A DNA stretch of 64,000 nucleotides from Amblyomma americanum (lineage: Eukaryota; Arthropoda; Arachnida; Ixodida; Ixodidae), in assembly GCF_052857255.1 (NCBI RefSeq), contig NC_135497.1, forward strand, positions 115,140,380 to 115,204,379, written 5' to 3'. The notes beneath the pieces were generated by a model. It did not search any database and was not told the origin of the DNA. It saw only the letters and a program-made list of their open reading frames with translations. A program made the translations under genes and the position numbers. The stretch's first letter is position 1, and each line of letters opens with the position of its first letter. Of the stretch, positions 34,407 to 45,058 are shown piece after piece.

Positions 34407-36526
34407 TGAGTGAATACCACTGGCCATCCACTAATTTCCCAGCCTGCTCCAGGTCCCTGGCAAAAATCACACGCAACTTGGTGGCTTGCACAACTTCCAT
34501 GCAACTCTTGGTCTTTAGCTGGAAAAAAATTGAGGGATCACTGAGCTTTAAAATTTTACATGCATTGCTTTGTTTCAATGACCGACTAAGAAAGAAACAG
34601 CGGTTTCTGTGAGCGGAACTATTTTTTCACACTAGCTTTCTACAGTAAATCATGTTTATCGCGACCTAATTCACACTGACTTATTGCACGACCCCAGCAC
34701 TACTGTGTAAAGCTCTATGGTTTCAAATGCTTGTTAGCTCTGAGCCCTTGGGCTTGCACTCGTTAATGCAGAAAACCTGAAAACCGGAAAGGGCAACCAG
34801 AGCTTCGAGCTTTAAGCCATAGGTATTCAGAAGCTCAGTGGTCTGTGGGAGAACTTTTGGCTGGGTGACACAGTAGCAAATGCTTCTCCTGCTACTTTCA
34901 TTCCATTGCAAAAAACTCGCACAGCAGAGAGCTGTCCTCCATTTTGCATTACAGAAACAATCACTGAAATTCAAAGCACGCATACTAAATGCACACCTAC
35001 CTTCCAACACAGCTTCATAATAATGGGTATAATTATTGGAATGAAATACCAGTCAGTACATGTAGTTTTCAGTTTATCAAAAATTATAAGCAACCGACAA
35101 ACAATAAACATTAAAAGGTAAATAAAATAACCAGAATTGTTTAAAAAATCTGTCAGAAGAATTATGTGACATCCACTACACTCCAGCAGTTCTTCGCCTT
35201 TGTGCACCTTCAAACCACACTTTCTTACAGGCACATTTGCACAGAAATTGGGTTGAACCTGATCTTTAAGAATCTTTTTTGGTGCAACAGTAGGAAGAAA
35301 CCAGGTTTTACTCAAAATCGAAGCACCCTACACATTGCATCACAAGCCCAGATGGTGCACTTGAGTCGCCTCTTATGCTTATGCAAGAAACAGGAACAGA
35401 GATATCTTGACTAAATCAAAAAAGAGGAAGTGCAGTGCATGTGTAATGCAGAGAAGATATAAGCAATACCACACTAAAACACTGGGAGGATTCCAAGAGT
35501 AGGTGAATGCATGAATGGGTGGCAATCAGGTGGCTAAATGAGATTAGGAAATTTGAGGAAAAAGGGCGGTAGCATGTGGCACAGGAGAGTGTTACCTAAA
35601 ATGAACTAGAGAACCATTTTTCTGCACTAATTTTAACAGCACATTCACACGACAGACAAAATCACTAACTCCAGGAACAGACTGAGCATCATGCAACTCA
35701 ATGTCAATCACCATTGCAAATGGCACCAGCACCGCAGACTGCACATGAGGAAAAGTAGACATATTTTTGCTCTCAACTTTGAGCAGCAGTCAGCTGCGCT
35801 TTTAGGAGCAAAGCTCTAAAGTACGGCAACATTGGCACTTTGTTTTACTGACATGAGGGTGCTTGTGAGCGTGCAAGTCCCATGTTTGTTTTGCACCAAA
35901 TGTGTTAATTGCGAGGTATGTTTAACTAAAGAGGGGCATCTAACATGGGCATCAGCTCTTCATTACTTCCCTTCTATATCCCTCCCTTATATGGCGGTTC
36001 AAGGGTCCACCAAAATGTGAGACAGTTACTGTTACATTTCCTTAAATTTTTCTTCAACTAATTTTAAATTTTTCAAGTATACAGCTTTAAGAAGGTAGAG
36101 GTACAAATTGTGCAGTATAACCATATGCTATGGCAATAAACCAGCAATAAATCTGTGCTGACAGCAGCTTGCCCAGTGCATTACAAGGATGCTATACCAT
36201 ACAAGGATTGGTGTCATCGTGCAATGTTACATTAGTGACTGACAATTTGGTCTCTGTGTCAGAAATACTGGTAAACCATCATTGTAGAGCACAATGTTTT
36301 TAAAGGAATAAATGAACATATAGGTCCTTTTCGAGGACATAAGAAGTGCATGTAGAGTTTCATTCATTTCTAAACCTAGCTGCAAGCCTATATTGAAAAT
36401 GTTTTTCTAAATTGCAGCTAAGTAATGCATCACTGAAAAAGAATAACTACCATGAATGGATCAGGAGGGATGACACAGCCAAAGGCAGGAAGCACGCATG
36501 GCCGATTAGATGCTGGCCGCTGGCAA
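34407..36526 (-). CDS. unidentified multi-exon gene inside the 13.2-kb unit
   Basis: Six minus-strand exons join with consistent phases: E1 36526-36451 (CQRPASNRPCVLPAFGC..), E2 35738-35596 (SAVLVPFAMVIDIELHDAQS..), E3 35371-35312 (GDSSAPSGLVMQCVGCFDF), E4 from 35223 to about 35180 (EKCGLKVHKGEELLE; donor uncertain), E5 34963-34896 (IVSVMQNGGQLSAVRVFCNG), E6 34518-34407 (LKTKSCMEVVQATKLRV..). Acceptors TTTGCAG, ATGTGCAG, TTTCAG and TTTTTTTCCAG and donors ATG|GTAGTT, TAG|GTAACA, TGA|GTAAAA, AAA|GTAGCA and TCA|GTAAGG are visible. CxxC occurs in E3 and, if E4 extends, again in E4. Alternating hydrophobic strands suggest a beta-barrel (OB-fold-like) protein. A distant relation to the C-terminal half of POT1 is conceivable but unsupported. 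No start exon was found. Confidence 0.5.
35965..36050 (+). mobile_element. Ruka SINE 3' fragment
   Basis: TCCCTCCCTTATATGGCGG-TCAAGGGTCCACC and ATGTGAGACAGTTACTG match the last third of the Ruka body with many substitutions. Head and middle are absent. Confidence 0.6.
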
Positions 36527-37091
36527 CTGCAAATAAATACATCCAGAGCAACAGCTGTCAGTGGCTGTAGCCATGTCATGAATGACAAGAGAGGAAATCG
36601 TCTACTGCTTTAAAAACTAAACTTAGACGCAATATAAGTAAATAAAAAACCAATGAGCTAGCCCATGACAAAACAAATGAACAGATTTTATGTAATGCAC
36701 CCATATACATTCTTTGAGAAGAGTCACAATGACTGTTGTAACCACACTGAAAGATGAGCTGTCTGAAATACCGCACACCAATTTGAATATAGGATGTGCA
36801 GGTTTTCATTAATTCCTATCATGGTGCCTTGCACCATTGTCTAGATATTAAATTGAAAGTTGCAACCAGTCTGCCTTGCTTAAATGAGGAGAGAATGGAA
36901 AAAAGCATGCCTTCACTAGCAAGAAGCTTGATATCTCACAGCACAGCTTGGCATCATAGAAAAATTGCTAGCGCATTTAACAAATCTGCATACAATTAAA
37001 AGCTGCACAAATTTATCGACTGGCAATGCAAGTAAAGGCAAGAGAAACAAAAAAATACCAAAGAACACTCGTGAGTGCGGCGAAGAGAGGT

Positions 37092-37874
37092 CTGTGGTGT
37101 AAAGTTTCTGGCGACAGCCGGTGGTCTGATTCAGCTGCGTATTCAGCCAGGACACCTGCAGCCGGGGTCCCTGCACGGCGATAGGCATCTGGGTTCCCAA
37201 GCTCGGTCCTCGCGAGGTTTATTGGATTCGAGACGGAGGATTCCACTGCCGTTTGAAAACAACATTGTTCGCGGAAGATCGTGCGGCCCGGAGCACCCCT
37301 TCAACTATGCCTGCGCGCCGGCGCTTCGCCCATTCGCACTTCCCGGAAGACGTGTCCGGCTGGTGCGTGAGAACTGTCGTTCGGAAGCGAAGACACCACT
37401 CTCTCTGGTGGGGGCGATTGTCCAGTGGCACCCTCTCTCCGGCGAGGCATGTGACGGGGCCGTGTCCCTATGTGAAGTGGTATGTGCGTGTGTGTGTGTG
37501 TGTGTGTACGACAACGCAAGTTAGGCCACGCCCAACCTGGCGAAGACATTCTCGGACCTGGGGAATCCTAGGGACCGGACCCTTTTTAAACCGGACGACG
37601 AGTGCCATGAGAAAAGGGATCCTCGATCATCCTCAGATCTTTTCAGATCCTCCAACCTTCCCCCATCACCCTCCAATGGGTTCCAAAATCTTGTAAATAA
37701 TGTAAAATAAACCCCCTGTACAGTTTCCTTCATAACCAAGTCCGACAACGTCATTCGGAGAAGGGACCTGCGGCGCTGAAAGAGCCAGCTCACTCAAGGA
37801 CCCCTCGTCCCCAACGGTGGGTAAGATCCCGTGCCTGGGAAGAGTTCCGAGCTCGGAGAATCGCCGGCACCACA
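37092..37874 (+). mobile_element. possible solo LTR
   Basis: It begins TGTGGTG and ends CACCACA, contains a TTTTTAAACC TATA-like word near 37586 and AATAAA at 37706-37711, followed by an R/U5-like G+C-rich stretch. This layout suggests a long terminal repeat. I found no target duplication (left AGGTC, right GCTGA) and no second copy in the window. The region is G+C-rich and could equally be a promoter block. Confidence 0.3.
37484..37507 (+). repeat. (GT)n microsatellite
   Basis: Uninterrupted GT dinucleotides after GTGCGT. Confidence 0.9.
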
Positions 37875-38245
37875 GCTGATGGCACGCAACCAAGAATAAA
37901 TAACAAAGCGAAAATAAGTAAAAAAAACCATCGACAATGGCGAACGACTTGAATGCGGGCCACAAAAGCGAGGGATATAGCAAAAAGGTAGAAATCCTAA
38001 ATAATTGTGCAGTTGCATATCTGACAGCTCGCAGTGCTCAGAAGGAGAGGAAGCATCAACGTTTACAGCTCAGGAGACGCAAGATTGATCTAACTTTGAC
38101 ATAACACTGCCTCAAATCCTGTTCCACTGGGGAAGCACAGACAAGTTTACAAATGACAAGGCGATGAATTTGAACTAGCCTTTCGCATGCGATCACTGTC
38201 TCAGAACTTAGTATGACGCATATTAAGGCACAAGCACTAATCCGA

Positions 38246-39429
38246 TGAGTACTAACCCTGAGAAAAATAGTGCGGTGTCTGATCGCAGCTGGCCTAGCGC
38301 GAGCGCTCCGCCGCGCGGCACTTCTCGCTCATCGTCTTCTACGCAGTGCCAATCCATGCTTTTGCACCGAGTGTCGAAGCGCTAGCAAGCGAAAGCGTAA
38401 CTCTGTTGTGATATCTGGTGACATTTTTATTTACCACGGCACGCGAGTAATAAATGCACATAAAGACAATGAGAACAACACTTGTCATGCAGGATATAAG
38501 CCCTGCTTTTTTGGCGCCGCATTATAGCTGCGGCAACCGCAGGCGGACTGCCTCCACTCACATCCCTATATAGCCGCATAGAAATAGCGCGTGTGAATAC
38601 AGATCATTAGCAAAGAAACGCAGAGTGGGACTCACCGGCCATGCGATTCATCCAGGCTTAGTAAAACGGCGCAGGAGTCTTCGTTCCCCTAACAGATAAA
38701 AAGACGTCGCAGCACTCTTCATGGCTTACCCGTTGAAACTCGCCAATGTTGACAAGCCGAAATCCTGGTCGTTGGCTTCCAAAACACACTCCTGCTTACC
38801 TTCCTATTGAATGAGTTCTTTACACGTGTCCGCCGTACAAGTACTCAAGCAATGCCTCAAAGAGGCTAATAATACGAAACACGCCGTGTCGGTTGCGCTG
38901 CAATGGCGCCGACGGCTGCGCTTTCGTGTTGGTGAAAAATTAAAACCGACAAAAAATTCGTTTTTTTAAACCATGAATGCTTATATTATCTTCACAACAA
39001 AGACACTGCATTTATTTTAAATTATTTTTAGATTATTTAAGAATACTAAAGCGCTTTCAGTTACTTTTTCTGGCATGTCGTTTGTAGAAGCTGCGATCCT
39101 GTGATCCCCTGAAGTGACCCGGATGCCCTAACAGACGACGGAGCAGACGACGGTGTTGAAAGAATGCAATTTCGTTTCATGCCAGATAAAATCACTAAGT
39201 TGCGACAAAAACAACGAAGAAAAGCGCCGTATCTCAAGCTGGCGAATATCGTGGATAAGTTGAACGCAATTGGCACGATGGAGAGTAGCTGCGATGCATT
39301 AATTTGCGCGACACTGGCACGCTCACCGGAGATCATGAAACTTAACAGCTTAATCGGTGACCAGTACAAGCGGAGTGCTTTGATATCAACTGCGTTACGA
39401 AGCTACGTCGATACTTGCGTCTCACTTTA
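38246..39429 (+). CDS. candidate two-exon gene, divergent from the minus-strand gene
   Basis: ATG at 38245-38247 opens a frame MSTNPEKNSAVSDRSWPSAS.., rich in Ser/Pro/Arg, that stops at 38390. GT donors inside it (for example after 38344 or 38371) could join an exon beginning near 39113 after CCCCTGAAG. That second exon reads DPDALTDDGADDGVERMQF.. then a basic stretch KITKLRQKQRRK and ends VDTCVSL at TAG 39428-39430. An acidic-then-basic layout suggests a nuclear protein. I recognise no family. Exon joining is a guess and the second exon (39164-39430) is the better supported part. Confidence 0.3.
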
Positions 39430-39439
39430 GCTAATAGGC

Positions 39440-42128
39440 AACAGTGGCTAGCACTCGCCGCATCCTGATCGCGTGTAGTTTAACAAGCAAGAGCCCACTA
39501 GCGCATCGAAGCAGGCGTGTTTTCGAGCTCGTATCGTTACGAAAAATACGAGTTGTTTCGGCACGTACTGGAATTGAAGTTCTCAGCCTGTGCGTCACGG
39601 ACGGTGACGATGGCGTCGCGGACGATCTTAACTAAGACTCGCCGCAAAGCAGCCGATAACCCAAGCATATGTGCGTTAAAGGTTGTTCACCAGTAGTGCA
39701 AGCGTGGGCATAAAGTATCGATCAGTCGCAGCGCCAGTCGCTCGCTTCTCAATTTTCCAGCCTTCCGAGTGAAGGTCGCAAGCTGTTGAGCCAATCAGTG
39801 AGCCAGCGGGAGTGAGCGAGGCGAGCTTTCGGGAACGACGCCGCCCGCGGGTGCGCCGGGCAATGAACTACGCGCTACCCCCTGGCTGCCCAAGTCGTCG
39901 CTAAGCCTAGGCGGTTTCGCATCGATGCAGCAGCTGAGTGCACTTCGAAACTGGCTAGCGCTGAGGTGCTGCTCTCGTCATCGTTTTACTGTGAACCTCG
40001 TCTCATAGTAAAACAAAGATATGCTCGGTTTCCGCGACACCTTCAGGAGCGGAGCCAGCTGAGGCCAGGGGAGCCGCGATTGAGCAGCAGCAATTAAAGG
40101 CGCCGTGGGGAGACATTTGTTTGTATTCCTGTTATCGCTTCTACCAACGACTCGATATTGGCCAACGATACTCCATCCGACGGCTTAGTATGGACTTGAA
40201 CAAACATTACTGTCGCATTTTTCTGACGCTGGCGGCCGGTATTCAGGCTGGCATGCCGCGCCCGTACGTTATCATGTCGCTCAACTGTATGGCCGTGGTG
40301 CACATCAAAACCCCAAGATATCCTCCTTTTCTCTCAGATTGTCATAGCACACAGTCACACTGGGACCAGAGTAGTTTAGAGGACCGAGCGCGGGTGCACA
40401 GGAGCTAGACTGTGTCAAAGCAGGCGAATCTCTTTAAAGCGCGCGGTTGACGTCAGTCCCAAGACTTTATTCTCATTTCGACCGAGAATCAAATCGGTTC
40501 AAACTCGCCGGCCGCCGCATTTCACCTTCGGCTGCATACGCTGCTGTCTATATTTAGCGACATTTTCGTGTCCCCGTCATGAAATTTTCAGTGAAGGCAA
40601 TGAACGACATCGTAAAGTATTTTTTTTTGCTATTTTATGATAAGCACCACGTCAATGCCGCTAAAAAAATTCTCCGCCAACACTGCATCAGCGTTGGACT
40701 TAAGAGCGTTAGCTACGAGAGCTTCAAGTGTTTAGATCGGGGTGCTAGATCGGGGTGCTCAGCAAACGTGGAGAAGACAAAATACAAACATCTGAGGGCA
40801 TTTCGTTTCGGAAACAGTCGTTCTAAGATACACGCAGCGTCATCTACTTTAAAGATTTTGCAATACTATTGCGATTTACAGCCACCTTCGCTATATCCGG
40901 TATGTTTCCTCCTTATATATCAGTTAACGAATTTTATAAACGTGTGCATTACAACAAGATGAATTGTTTGACTGCATCCGGAACTCTCTGCGACAAACGA
41001 TTAGGTCTTATGGCTGTCTGGAAGTCCCCGGAATGCACGGTTTGGGGGCGAAAAGGTCGTCGGTGCGAATTCCACACATATTTTGGGCTTCATCTAAATA
41101 TTTATTTTATCCTCAGGAACATGTCATGTCAAATGACACCACTTCGATCGTTATGCGTCAAACGGGCGGCCCCCAAATTTGATGCAAATGGGGGTCCCCG
41201 GGGTTCCACTTCGATAGCTGCTATACTGGCATATGTAAAACGGATCGAAGGTATCTGTGACAACTGAGGCTCTACGCGCCCGCTGTTGCTATGTGATATA
41301 GTGTGGTAACTGTCTTGGCTAATTTGACCTTCCCTGCAGACAGACGTGTCCTTGACAAACGTAAATAGTAAGAGCTGGCGCTCTTAAAACTGAAACGCGC
41401 GGAAAAATGATATCGGGGTTGCTTTGAACATTTATACAGAGAACTGCGTGCATGTACATACATGCTGCCTTTGTGTAGCCGGATGGTTATGGCGAGTAAT
41501 TTTCCCTGATTGACGATTAACGACATTCTTTTCCGCGACGCATAGAAGTGTCCTTGGTTTTTTCTGCGCATATAGTAGTAGCGGTGCATTATGTTACATG
41601 GCTTGAACATGTCACAGAAGCTAAGAGGACACTGACTTTCAGTAGCGCCATTCGACTTGCGCACACCGATTGGTGTGCAGGCGCTGTCGTGGCTGCAGTT
41701 ACATGCCGCCACCGCAAGAGCGTGCGGATACGCAGGCACCGCTGGCTTCGCCGCTTGTGCATAAAGCTTTTTGGGCTTTCAAAGCCGCATTATACTCTTG
41801 AGCATGCACTACTTTCGTCACATTGTCACGTGGGAACAGAAGGGAATTAGGTGAGTGCTCGAGCAGTGCCTCTCCTAAAAGCCAATTCTCGTTCTGTGAG
41901 AGAGCCAGGTCGCGGGAAGCGAGTTGAAAACTCGATTCGCCAATGTGAATGAGCACTTCATTTCGCTCGGTGCCCGTCACCAACAGACCAGAGCACCTCG
42001 CATCTTCTTCGCGACTCGCCACAGTGAACGGGCTTTGAAGCATCTTTGGTCAATTTGATCCTATCGCTGTCACACGACCGCACGACAGTATTTCTAGAAT
42101 TCTGCAGTAAAATAATTACCCTCACCAG
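39440..42128. other. no recognised gene (interior right part of the 13.2-kb unit)
   Basis: Frames at 40121-40408, 40579-40962, 40869-41267 and 41272-41739 have no recognisable domains and no convincing splice context. If the unit encodes its own transposase on the plus strand, this is where more of it would be expected. Confidence 0.35.
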
Positions 42129-42129
42129 G

Positions 42130-42648
42130 AATCTGTCGTATGACACATCCCACGATAGGTATCTATCGCGCGGCACAATCCACGACAGGTATCTGTCGCG
42201 TGACTCATCCCACGACAGGTATCTGTCGCGCGGCATATCCCACGACAAGCTGTTGTGTCGCACGACAGGCCGCACTACAGGTACTTTTGTCGCGTGAAAA
42301 GAGGCGCGCTAAAAGTCTGTCGCGCGACTGAACCCACGACAGGCAACTTTGCTGAGGCACGCAATCTCTGTCGCGCGGCACGACTCCCACTGTCGCGCGA
42401 CAGTACCTGAGACAGAAACCTGTCGCGCGACAAATGCTGCGACAGTGACCTTCTTCGCACGACAAAATGCAGGAAAGATGTCTGTCGAGCGGCAGAACCT
42501 ACTACAAACAACTTTGTCGCGCGAAAGAACCCACGACACGAAGCTTGTCGCACGACACCGGGCACGACAAGACAGCTTGTCTTGCGACACAAAATAGTGT
42601 CGCGCGACAGATGCGCGACTAAAAATTCTGTCGTGCGTTTTGATCGGG
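42130..42648. repeat. right subterminal palindromic array
   Basis: Nearly twenty copies of a motif around TGTCGCGCGACA (variants TGTCGCACGACA, TGTCTTGCGACA, CTGTCGTATGACA) occupy about 520 bp directly inside the right end. The outermost four units (42130-42249) are regular 30-bp tandem repeats sharing TATCTGTCGCGCGGCA and CCCACGACAGG. Farther in, spacing becomes irregular. Every motif is close to a perfect palindrome, so a dimeric DNA-binding protein could bind each one. Confidence 0.85.
42633..42648 (-). repeat. right terminal inverted repeat of the 13.2-kb unit
   Basis: GTGCGTTTTGATCGGG is the inverted counterpart of 29464-29479 (14 of 16). Confidence 0.75.
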
Positions 42649-43990
42649 AATCGTCGAAGACGAGGCGGCATGTCATAGACTTCCTTTTGAGCAATTGCTG
42701 AAAGTGGCTTGTGGTCCGTTTCGATCGTCACTTTCCGCCCATAGACGAATTGGTGAAATTTTTCGTATCCGAAGCAAATTGCTAGGGCCTCTTTTTCTAT
42801 CTGAGCATAACGATTTTCTGCTTCAGTAAGGACTCGGGATGCGTAAGCTACGGGCCGCCACTCGTTGTTGTGGCACTGCAAAAGAGCGTCGCCGAGGCCG
42901 TTCTGCGATGCGTCGCAAGATAAGTTTGTTTCTCTTCGCGGGTCGAAGATAGGTGAACATCGGCCTTGCATGTTGGCGCCGGCATTTGAACCAAACTTTT
43001 AACGAGACCTGGGCTTGGCGATATGCCTTTCCCGCCTATGATATCACCCAGAAAGCGTAGCTCTCTTACGTCGAACTTGCACTTCTGAGGATAAAACGTT
43101 GACCCAGCTCTTTCAGCAGCTTTCAACACAGCTACCAGGCGCTTATCGTGCTCTTCCTTATATAAATAAGCACGCCAGGTAGACCATCAAATATCTGACA
43201 AAGCGCCTGCTGAAACACCCTAGGTGCGGACGAGATACCAAAGGGTAGCCTTAAGAAGCGGTAACTGCCGAAAGGTGAGGCAAACGTACAGATCTTAGAC
43301 GTTTTCTCGTCCAGGGGCTCCTGATGGAATCCGGCGCTTGCATCCAGACAGCTAAAATAGCTAGCTCCTGTTAGTCGTGCTTCCAAGTCCTCGCGCCTTG
43401 GTAAGGGGAACTGTTGCCTCTTGATGTAGATGTTTACTCTTCTGGGCTCCATGCAAATCCTTAAAGCACAATCTTTTTTCGTTACTAAGACCATCGGGCT
43501 TACCCAGTCTGTGGGCTCCCTTTCTCTGACGATGATTCCCCCACGCGTCATCCGTTGAAGTTCTTTCTCCAGAGCTTCCTGTAGTGCCAGTGGAACCCTA
43601 CGGGCCGGCTGAACGACTGGAACCGCGCCTGGTTCCAGGACCATGCTGTACAAAATCTTCAAGCAGCCAAACCCTTGGAAGACATGCCTAAAATCTTTCA
43701 AAAGTTCATACTCAGGGAAGGCATTCACAGTGTCCACCGATCACTGAACCAACACGAGCGACTCATTGGCATCGAGTTCTAGGATGGCTTGACGCCCAGT
43801 CTCTAATTACGACGGAAAATTTGATGGTAATCTGGGCGGCTACAACGGACACTTTCTGTGACGTTGTTCCGTAGCTTGAATTACACCCGCGTTTTATGCT
43901 CGCAGCACTGAGCAGGTAGGTTGCCATGATTCTTTGGTTCGAAGCTTACGGTATATTGAAAACGCTTGCCTGCGAACCTGTGTCCACCTT
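42649..43990 (-). pseudogene. Ty3/Gypsy protease, RT and RNase H 5' half
   Basis: Minus strand: protease active site VDTGS at 43987-43973, then RT from 43737: PVVQPARRVPLALQEALEKE, WVSPMVLVTKKDCALRICME, LDASAGFHQEPLDEKTSKI, FLRLPFGISSAPRVFQQAL. The catalytic Y-x-D-D block is missing: VLIYI runs straight into a shifted frame with KEEHDKRLVAVLKAAERAG near 43155, a short deletion. RNase H follows from 42940: LSCDASQNGLGDALL (first Asp), AQIEKEALAICFGYEKFHQF (Glu), TIETDHKPLSAIAQK (Asp) and ends PPRLRRF at 42649, where the 13.2-kb unit interrupts it. It cannot be active. Confidence 0.88.
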
Positions 43991-44454
43991 TAAGGCAGCT
44001 TCACGGCCACTTACACGTGCTTTAACTGTCCAGTCCTTCCAGTGACCATTTTGGGAGCTTATTTCAACGTCATTCTTGTCGACTTTACCGACTTCCCTGA
44101 CAGCGGTCAACTTCCGACAACAACTTGCAAAGTGGCTGAACTTGCGGCAAGAATGACATATCTTAACGAACGCTGGACACTGTTTAGGCCTATCTTTACG
44201 GTTGCATTTCCTGCATCAGTACTCTTGATTATCGCGACACAGCTTTTTATCGCGTTGCTGCTGTTTTTTTTGCTGACACTGTGCGACTTAAAACACTGTC
44301 AACGCAGTCTACGGACTTATTCCAAACTTAGCTCCTTTGTGCCGCCGATTCTGCAGCCTTGCACAATTCTTCCGCTTTTCGTAGCGTTAGGTCTTTCTCG
44401 GCGAGCATTCTGTCACGAAGTTTTGAGTTATTTGTACGAAACACAATTTGGTAT

Positions 44455-44859
44455 CTAATCATTGAATCGTGCTGATCCCCAGAATTGCACTGGGTTGCCT
44501 GTCTCTAAGTCGCGCATAAATTTCTCAAAAGGTTTCTTCTCCATCCGACTACTTGCACGAAATACATATCTTTCATGAATTTCGTTGCTCACCTCGGAGA
44601 AATAAGCGTCGAAATTTTTCACCACAGTTCCGTAGCTTTCCTTGCTTTCACCGGGGCCGTACTGGAAATTGTTGAAGCTGTCGAGCGCTTCGTCTCCGGC
44701 AAAGCTCAGCAAGAGTGCAGCTTTTGAAGCATCACATTTCGGGCCCTTCTCTACTGCCGTTGCTTGCAGATACAGCTCGAACCTTTGCTTGAAGCGCTGC
44801 CAATTTTCCGATATGTTGCCCGATAGACGCAAAGGCTCCGGCATCCTCAGTAGGTCCAT
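44455..44859 (-). CDS. Ty3/Gypsy gag (capsid part)
   Basis: ATG at 44859 starts MDLLRMPEPLRLSGNISENW and the frame stays open to 44455. The GNISENWQRFKQRFELYL block, the SKAALLLSFAGDEALDSFNN helix and SYGTVVKNFDAYFSEVSNEI match gag of invertebrate Ty3/Gypsy elements, the structural protein of the intracellular particle. After RFND a stop ends it. A zinc-knuckle region appears in other frames between 44450 and 44000. The start fits position just downstream of LTR and primer site (about 40 bp). Confidence 0.82.
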   Translation of the reverse strand: MDLLRMPEPLRLSGNISENWQRFKQRFELYLQATAVEKGPKCDASKAALLLSFAGDEALDSFNNFQYGPGESKESYGTVVKNFDAYFSEVSNEIHERYVFRASSRMEKKPFEKFMRDLETGNPVQFWGSARFND

Positions 44860-44883
44860 TCCGCGGGCTTCGGTCCGCGGTGG

Positions 44884-44898
44884 CTATTTCTGACACCA
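44884..44898 (-). promoter_or_regulatory. primer-binding site of the Ty3/Gypsy element
   Basis: On the minus strand TGGTGTCAGAAATAG directly follows the 5' LTR. TGG at this position pairs with the CCA end of a primer tRNA. The tRNA species was not assigned. Confidence 0.7.
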
Positions 44899-45053
44899 GG
44901 TAAATAGCAAGGACGACGCAACAGCATGATGGCCGGAACAAGAAGAACGATTGCTTTATTCTAACATTTGATTATATAGGCACGGGACCGTGCGCCGAGA
45001 GTATCTGCGCATTTAAGGTGCGGAGTCAAGCTACAGTTGCCTTATCGGATACA
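44899..45053 (-). mobile_element. 5' LTR of the split Ty3/Gypsy element
   Basis: This 155-bp LTR pairs with 27892-28049. In element orientation it starts TGTATCCGATAAGG. CACGT follows at 45054-45058. Its inner end has decayed (ACC instead of ACA). Confidence 0.88.
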
Positions 45054-45058
45054 CACGT

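Larger units (their letters stand above)
29464..42648. mobile_element. 13.2-kb TIR-bounded unit inserted in the Gypsy element
   Basis: The left end CCCAGTCAAAACGCAC (29464-29479) and right end GTGCGTTTTGATCGGG (42633-42648) are 16-bp inverted repeats with two mismatches. The flanking Gypsy RNase H reading frame resumes across the unit: ...PPRLRRF before it and FLRLLKYD after it (minus strand). The only duplicated flank is AA, or equally the unit lies between two adjacent T residues with no duplication. Subterminal arrays lie inside each end. Inside are a spliced minus-strand gene, a possible plus-strand gene, a Penelope pair and SINEs. No known transposase is recognised. A 2-bp or absent duplication, tandem subterminal repeats and intron-containing cargo allow a Helentron-like element or an unclassified cut-and-paste element. 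Confidence 0.75.

Noticed and set aside
37253..37696. 147-codon plus-strand protein
   Set aside because: Includes a translated GT microsatellite and overlaps an LTR-like block; no domain recognised.
29464..42648. Polinton/Maverick or Helitron with RepHel
   Set aside because: No protein-primed polymerase, capsid, retroviral-like integrase of the unit's own, Rep or helicase motifs are visible; ends do not start AG and no 6-bp duplication is present. A degenerate Helentron-like status remains possible.
42046..42694. Long opposing open frames with repeated RDRYLSWD-like peptides
   Set aside because: They are translations of the 30-bp DNA repeat array (30 bp gives a 10-residue period) and are open on both strands; not a protein.
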